A stretch of DNA of 64,000 nt. It comes from Choristoneura fumiferana (Eukaryota; Arthropoda; Insecta; Lepidoptera; Tortricidae). The stretch is taken from NCBI RefSeq assembly GCF_025370935.1, contig NC_133472.1, forward strand, positions 1,598,749 through 1,662,748, written 5' to 3'. Positions within the stretch are counted from its first letter, which is position 1, and each line of letters begins with the position of its first letter. Below, piece by piece: positions 60,795-64,000 of the stretch. The notes under the pieces are model-generated. The model did no database searches. It was not told where the DNA came from and saw only the letters and a list, made by a program, of their open reading frames with translations. The translations under genes were made by a program, and so were the position numbers.

Positions 60795-61085
60795 GTTGAT
60801 ACCAATTGACCTAGTCCCAAACTAAGCAAAGCTTGTACTATGGATACTAGGCAACGGATAAACATACTTATATAGATAAGTATTAAATACATATTAAACA
60901 TCCAAGACCCGAGAACAAACGTCCGTGTTATTCACACAAATGTCTGCCCAGGGCGGGGATCGAACCCGGGCCCTCTCTAGCTTCGTAGTCAGGTTCTCTA
61001 ACCACTTGGCCAACTAGTCCTCAATATTTTTTTATTTCAATGTTAGTATTTGTTTATGTTAAGTAATGTTTCTGTATCAATAAAA
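60795..61085 (-). mobile_element. SINE-3, tRNA-headed
   Basis: The minus strand has a tRNA-like head with AGTTGGCCAAGTGGTTAGAG (A box) and CCGGGTTCGATCCCCGCCCT (B box), followed by a body ending CAAGCTTTGCTTAGTTTGGG. Confidence 0.65.
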
Positions 61086-61145
61086 ACTTTCATTTCATTT
61101 TAAAATAATGTAGTCAACTTTGCCTACCTAAGTCCTTACTGGTAA

Positions 61146-61400
61146 GGGGTCAGCGGCAGAAGTGGTTGAGCGGTTACGGTGCTCAGAATCTATACACGAC
61201 TCTATTGCCAAGGTACTAAGAGAGTGTTTAGATAATTTTGAGTACCGCAACTGCTCATTTACTTCTGCTGCCGACTGTGCTATGCGATGGAGGAAAGAGG
61301 TCAAACTTGGTTTAACGGTAGAGGTTCTAGTTGAAAACAAAATTTATGATGATGGGATGATTGTTCTCGGTTCTTGGACGTTAATATTATGTATTTAAGT
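61146..61400 (+). repeat. Unidentified repeat-like segment with a tRNA-like start
   Basis: AAGTGGTTGAGCGGTTACGG resembles a tRNA A box. A 78-codon open frame follows but starts without ATG and shows no family motif. It is bounded by SINE-3 and another SINE-3 end piece (61420-61470). Confidence 0.35.
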
Positions 61401-61479
61401 ACATTTTTATCTATATAAGTATGTTTATCCGTTGCCTAGCACCCTAGTACAAGCTTTGCTTAGTTTGGGACTAGCGTGG

Positions 61480-61600
61480 AATTCAGTTATCGCGGGCTGT
61501 TCCCTCGGAAACTGTACGTTTTTCGGGATAAAAAGTAGCCAATGTGAAAGATGGAAAAACATACAAACAAACACACACACATTTATAATATAAGTACTCG
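61480..61600 (+). mobile_element. LINE 3'-end fragment
   Basis: TTTTTCGGGATAAAAAGTAG and ACACATTTATAATATAAGTA; same family as 48440-48645. Positions 61601-61916 hold nothing recognised. Confidence 0.5.
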
Positions 61601-61916
61601 TATGGATTTATTTCAATGTTTTTTTTTAATTGAACCTACATTCATGGTTAAAAAGAAAGTAATAAATTGAAATTGTTTTATATTGTCAACTACCTTATCT
61701 TAGGTAAGTATGATAGGGTGACATTGGCACCCTTAAGGTACAACATCCAAAAAACATGCCGACCTTAACACACCAATTACAGTAACTTTCAGACCGTAGG
61801 TATCATTTGTAACCGACCGTGATATTTCCCTTCTGTGATATTGATATTAAACACGAAGGTATAACCATCGATTTTGAGCAGCTATTCTTATATTTAAAAG
61901 AGCTAAGTAAGATTGT

Positions 61917-62240
61917 TTTTTTTGGAATCTTTTTGTATTTTTATTTCAATTCTAAATTTTTACTTTTACGGTCATCCCGTAAAACCTAAAACCAGAAAAA
62001 TAAGACCAGCACTGGAAATCGAACCTAGGTCCTCGGTATTCCGTACCGCGAGCTATACCGCTACACCACTGCTGGTCAACGGTACAGACACGAATTTCCC
62101 CTATGCACCTCATATCTCAGCTTGTTTGTTTCTTATTTAGCCACTTGAGCAATGACGCTAGCGACATCTACACCGTAGCCTTCATCGAGAAACTTTCGGC
62201 ACTCCATTGGAACCAACCGCTCACCCGGACAAGAGCTAGA
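61917..62240 (-). mobile_element. SINE-2, minus strand
   Basis: Minus strand box B GGTTCGATTTCCAGTGCTGG; same layout as 24008-24340 with a deletion at 61990. Confidence 0.7.
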
Positions 62241-62267
62241 GAGCTAAGTAAGTTAAGTATAGACAGC

Positions 62268-62395
62268 AGAGGGGTACTACGAAATTCGAAAATCGAAGTT
62301 TCGTACCGTCCCTCTCACTCCTCGTATTAAATAATATTATCGTTAGCGGGATGACAATATACGAAGTTCGAATTTTGCACTTCGCCAGGCCAGAA
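62268..62395. mobile_element. Hairpin MITE family H, copy 5 (degenerate)
   Basis: GGGGTACTACGAAATTCGAA and CGAAGTTCGAATTTTGCACT around CTCGTATTAAATAATATTAT. Confidence 0.55.
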
Positions 62396-62454
62396 CATGC
62401 ATCCAAATTACGTCACTTTTTCCGAAAAAAAAAACACGTTTGTCGGGGGTATGG

Positions 62455-62660
62455 TAGCCCCCTTTTATATTTATTTTATTCTGTTCTTAGTATTTGTTGT
62501 TATAGCGGCCACAGATAAATAATCTGTGTAAATTTCAACTGTCTAACTATCACAGTTCATGAGATACAACCTGGTGACAGACAGACGGACGGACGGTCAG
62601 CGAAGTCTTAATAATAGGGTTTCCGTTTTTACCCTTTGGGTACGGAATCCTAACGCAGTC
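62455..62660 (-). repeat. Dispersed repeat end resembling family A
   Basis: GTGACAGACAGACGGACGGA, AATAATAGGGTTTCCGTTTT, TTTGGGTACGGAATCCTAA. Confidence 0.45.
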
Positions 62661-62704
62661 CCTTATATTTTGCACGTGATAAAATATTTAGGTTTGGTTA
62701 ATAA

Positions 62705-62896
62705 GACCTTCTAGGTACCATCAGCCAAATAAGTGGTCTATCAATTTTTAAACAAGATCCTATCAAATGAATATGTCGCTAAAGTCGAACTTTCAAGTTG
62801 ACAGGCACGTCTACTGTACTGGCATTATTGTTTTATGACATGCAAACGATTATCAACTTTAGGGTGGTATACCACATATTTGGCTGATGGTACCTA
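62705..62896 (+). mobile_element. Repeat family K with inverted ends, complete
   Basis: GGTACCATCAGCCAAATAAG left, CATATTTGGCTGATGGTACC right; interior matches 1605-1765 inverted. Confidence 0.7.
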
Positions 62897-63049
62897 TATT
62901 ACAATTTAACTGAAACACGTTTTTTTTTCTAGTTCAGGATAATGTGTGTAATTTATTTCTCTGAGAGCCCATACGTTTGATAACATTGTATTTTTTACAT
63001 CAAAAATAAATAAATATGATGATTTATTATTATTTACTTACTAGAATAC

Positions 63050-63525
63050 GTTTATCGCTATCCCGGGTGAACAAAGCAATTTTCCGGGATAAAAACTATC
63101 CTATGTCCTTCTCCGGGACTCAAACTTGCTGTATACCGAATTTAATCTAAACCGGTTCAGCGGCTTAGACGTAAACAGGTAACAAACAAACAGACTTACA
63201 AACATTCGCATTTATAATACTAGAGTTTACCTGCGGCTTCGCAGGCGGAAACTATTCGATCTGGTAGTCACAATTGAAATTCGGGGATTTTACGAAATTC
63301 CCCTGGGAAATCCCAAAATTTATATCGTGCATGGTCTTCATTTAGGTTCTTTTAAGAAGAACAACTGTCCAAAATTTCATGACTCTACACCCAGCGGTTG
63401 AAATTTCAAAATTGTATCCCTATCCCGTGTGAATATCGGGATAAAAAGTATCCTATGTTTTAATCCAGGTTATAAACTAACATGTTGCCATATTTCATCC
63501 AACTTCGTCCAACCGTTTCAACGTG
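63050..63525 (+). mobile_element. Two LINE 3'-end fragments in series
   Basis: 63050-63220 (CCGGGATAAAAACTATCCTA, TATACCGAATTTAATCTAAA) and 63222-63525 (AGAGTTTACCTGCGGCTTCG … CATGACTCTACACCCAGCGG). Confidence 0.65.
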
Positions 63526-63534
63526 AAGAACCTT

Positions 63535-64000
63535 TCGGAACGTTCTGTCCGTTTCCCAGAATACCCTTTCCCAAAACACCCGTTCCGAAATAACAGTTTC
63601 CTAAATAGCTGTATGCCAAAAGACCTGTTTCTCATCGCATCAGAATGTCAAAACACCCAGTTTTCATAGCATCCGTATGCCAAAATATTCGTCGCTCATG
63701 ACACCCGTATTCCCAAAAGACTCGTTTCACGCCAAATGTTACTAATTGCTTCATTAGAAGTGTGGAAAGCCTCCAAGGTCAAAATAAAAATGACAGATTT
63801 TGCTCGACTTAGTGGTAGGGTTGCTATAATTATTAAAAAATGATACGGGATTAACAACGCTATTTTTTTGTTAAAGTTGGTGACAGGAACGGGTGTTTTG
63901 GGAAACGGATATATTGACAAACGTATTTTTTGGGAACCGGATTATTTAGGAAAAAGTAGTGACGGGAACGGATGTTTTGAGAACCGGTGTTTTGGAAAAC
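63535..64000. repeat. Degenerate fold-back with short repeated motif, runs off the window
   Basis: CCAAAACACCCGTTCCG-like units recur every 15-25 bp on the left (63555-63720) and their complements (AACGGGTGTTTTGGGAAAC, AACGGATGTTTTGAGAACCG) on the right (63885-64000). Confidence 0.65.

Noticed and set aside
61162..61398. 78-codon open frame on the plus strand
   Set aside because: No ATG at the start, no recognised motif, bounded by SINE pieces and preceded by a tRNA-like word; more likely a repeat.
60420..64000. First exon of gene B (signal peptide)
   Set aside because: I looked on the minus strand for an ATG-led hydrophobic segment ending in phase 1 and found only repeats; it probably lies beyond the window.

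Overview
The window is eukaryotic nuclear DNA from an insect, most probably a moth or butterfly. The signs are short phase-consistent exons with GT/AG borders scattered through kilobases of intron, and a dense load of transposon families of the kind typical of lepidopteran genomes: tRNA-headed SINEs ending in GATGATGAT, RTE-like LINE tails, and very abundant short TIR/MITE families. The species assignment is inference. I see no prokaryotic operon, CRISPR array, rRNA or functional tRNA gene.

Three genes can be assembled by matching exon phases by hand. (1) Positions 165-10970, + strand: the last three coding exons of an RGG/Asn-Pro-rich RNA-binding protein, possibly of the NonA/PSF (DBHS) type; its front lies left of the window. 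(2) Positions 14002-32448, + strand ('gene A'): a complete 13-exon gene for an ~805-residue NRF domain plus acyltransferase-3 membrane protein (nose-resistant-to-fluoxetine-6 family). (3) Positions 60417-38499, - strand ('gene B'): 14 exons (671 residues) of a second member of the same family, lacking only its first exon(s), which I cannot find before 64000. A and B converge tail to tail across a 6-kb gap and share intron phases along most of the acyltransferase half. They are an old tandem duplicate in which B carries three introns in a stretch that is one 754-nt exon in A.

Layout: 1-11160 is the end of gene 1, with a 9-kb last intron full of MITEs; 11160-14000 is repeats plus the presumed gene A promoter; 14000-32450 is gene A; 32450-38500 is the intergenic gap (a cluster of composite MITEs, then about 2.8 kb without recognisable repeats); 38500-60420 is gene B; 60420-64000 is repeats only.

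The most unusual things are a 118-bp tandem array that has copied the 3' end of a gene B exon with its splice donor (59930-60297), a second donor-flanking duplication in gene B (45877/46046), a partial exon copy in a gene A intron (30484-30577), a 103-bp GC-rich minisatellite in gene B (42539-43010), at least nine copies of one ~420-bp MITE often carried inside another element, and several insertions whose empty site can be read from a second copy inside the same window. All identities come from reading the sequence; no database search was possible.
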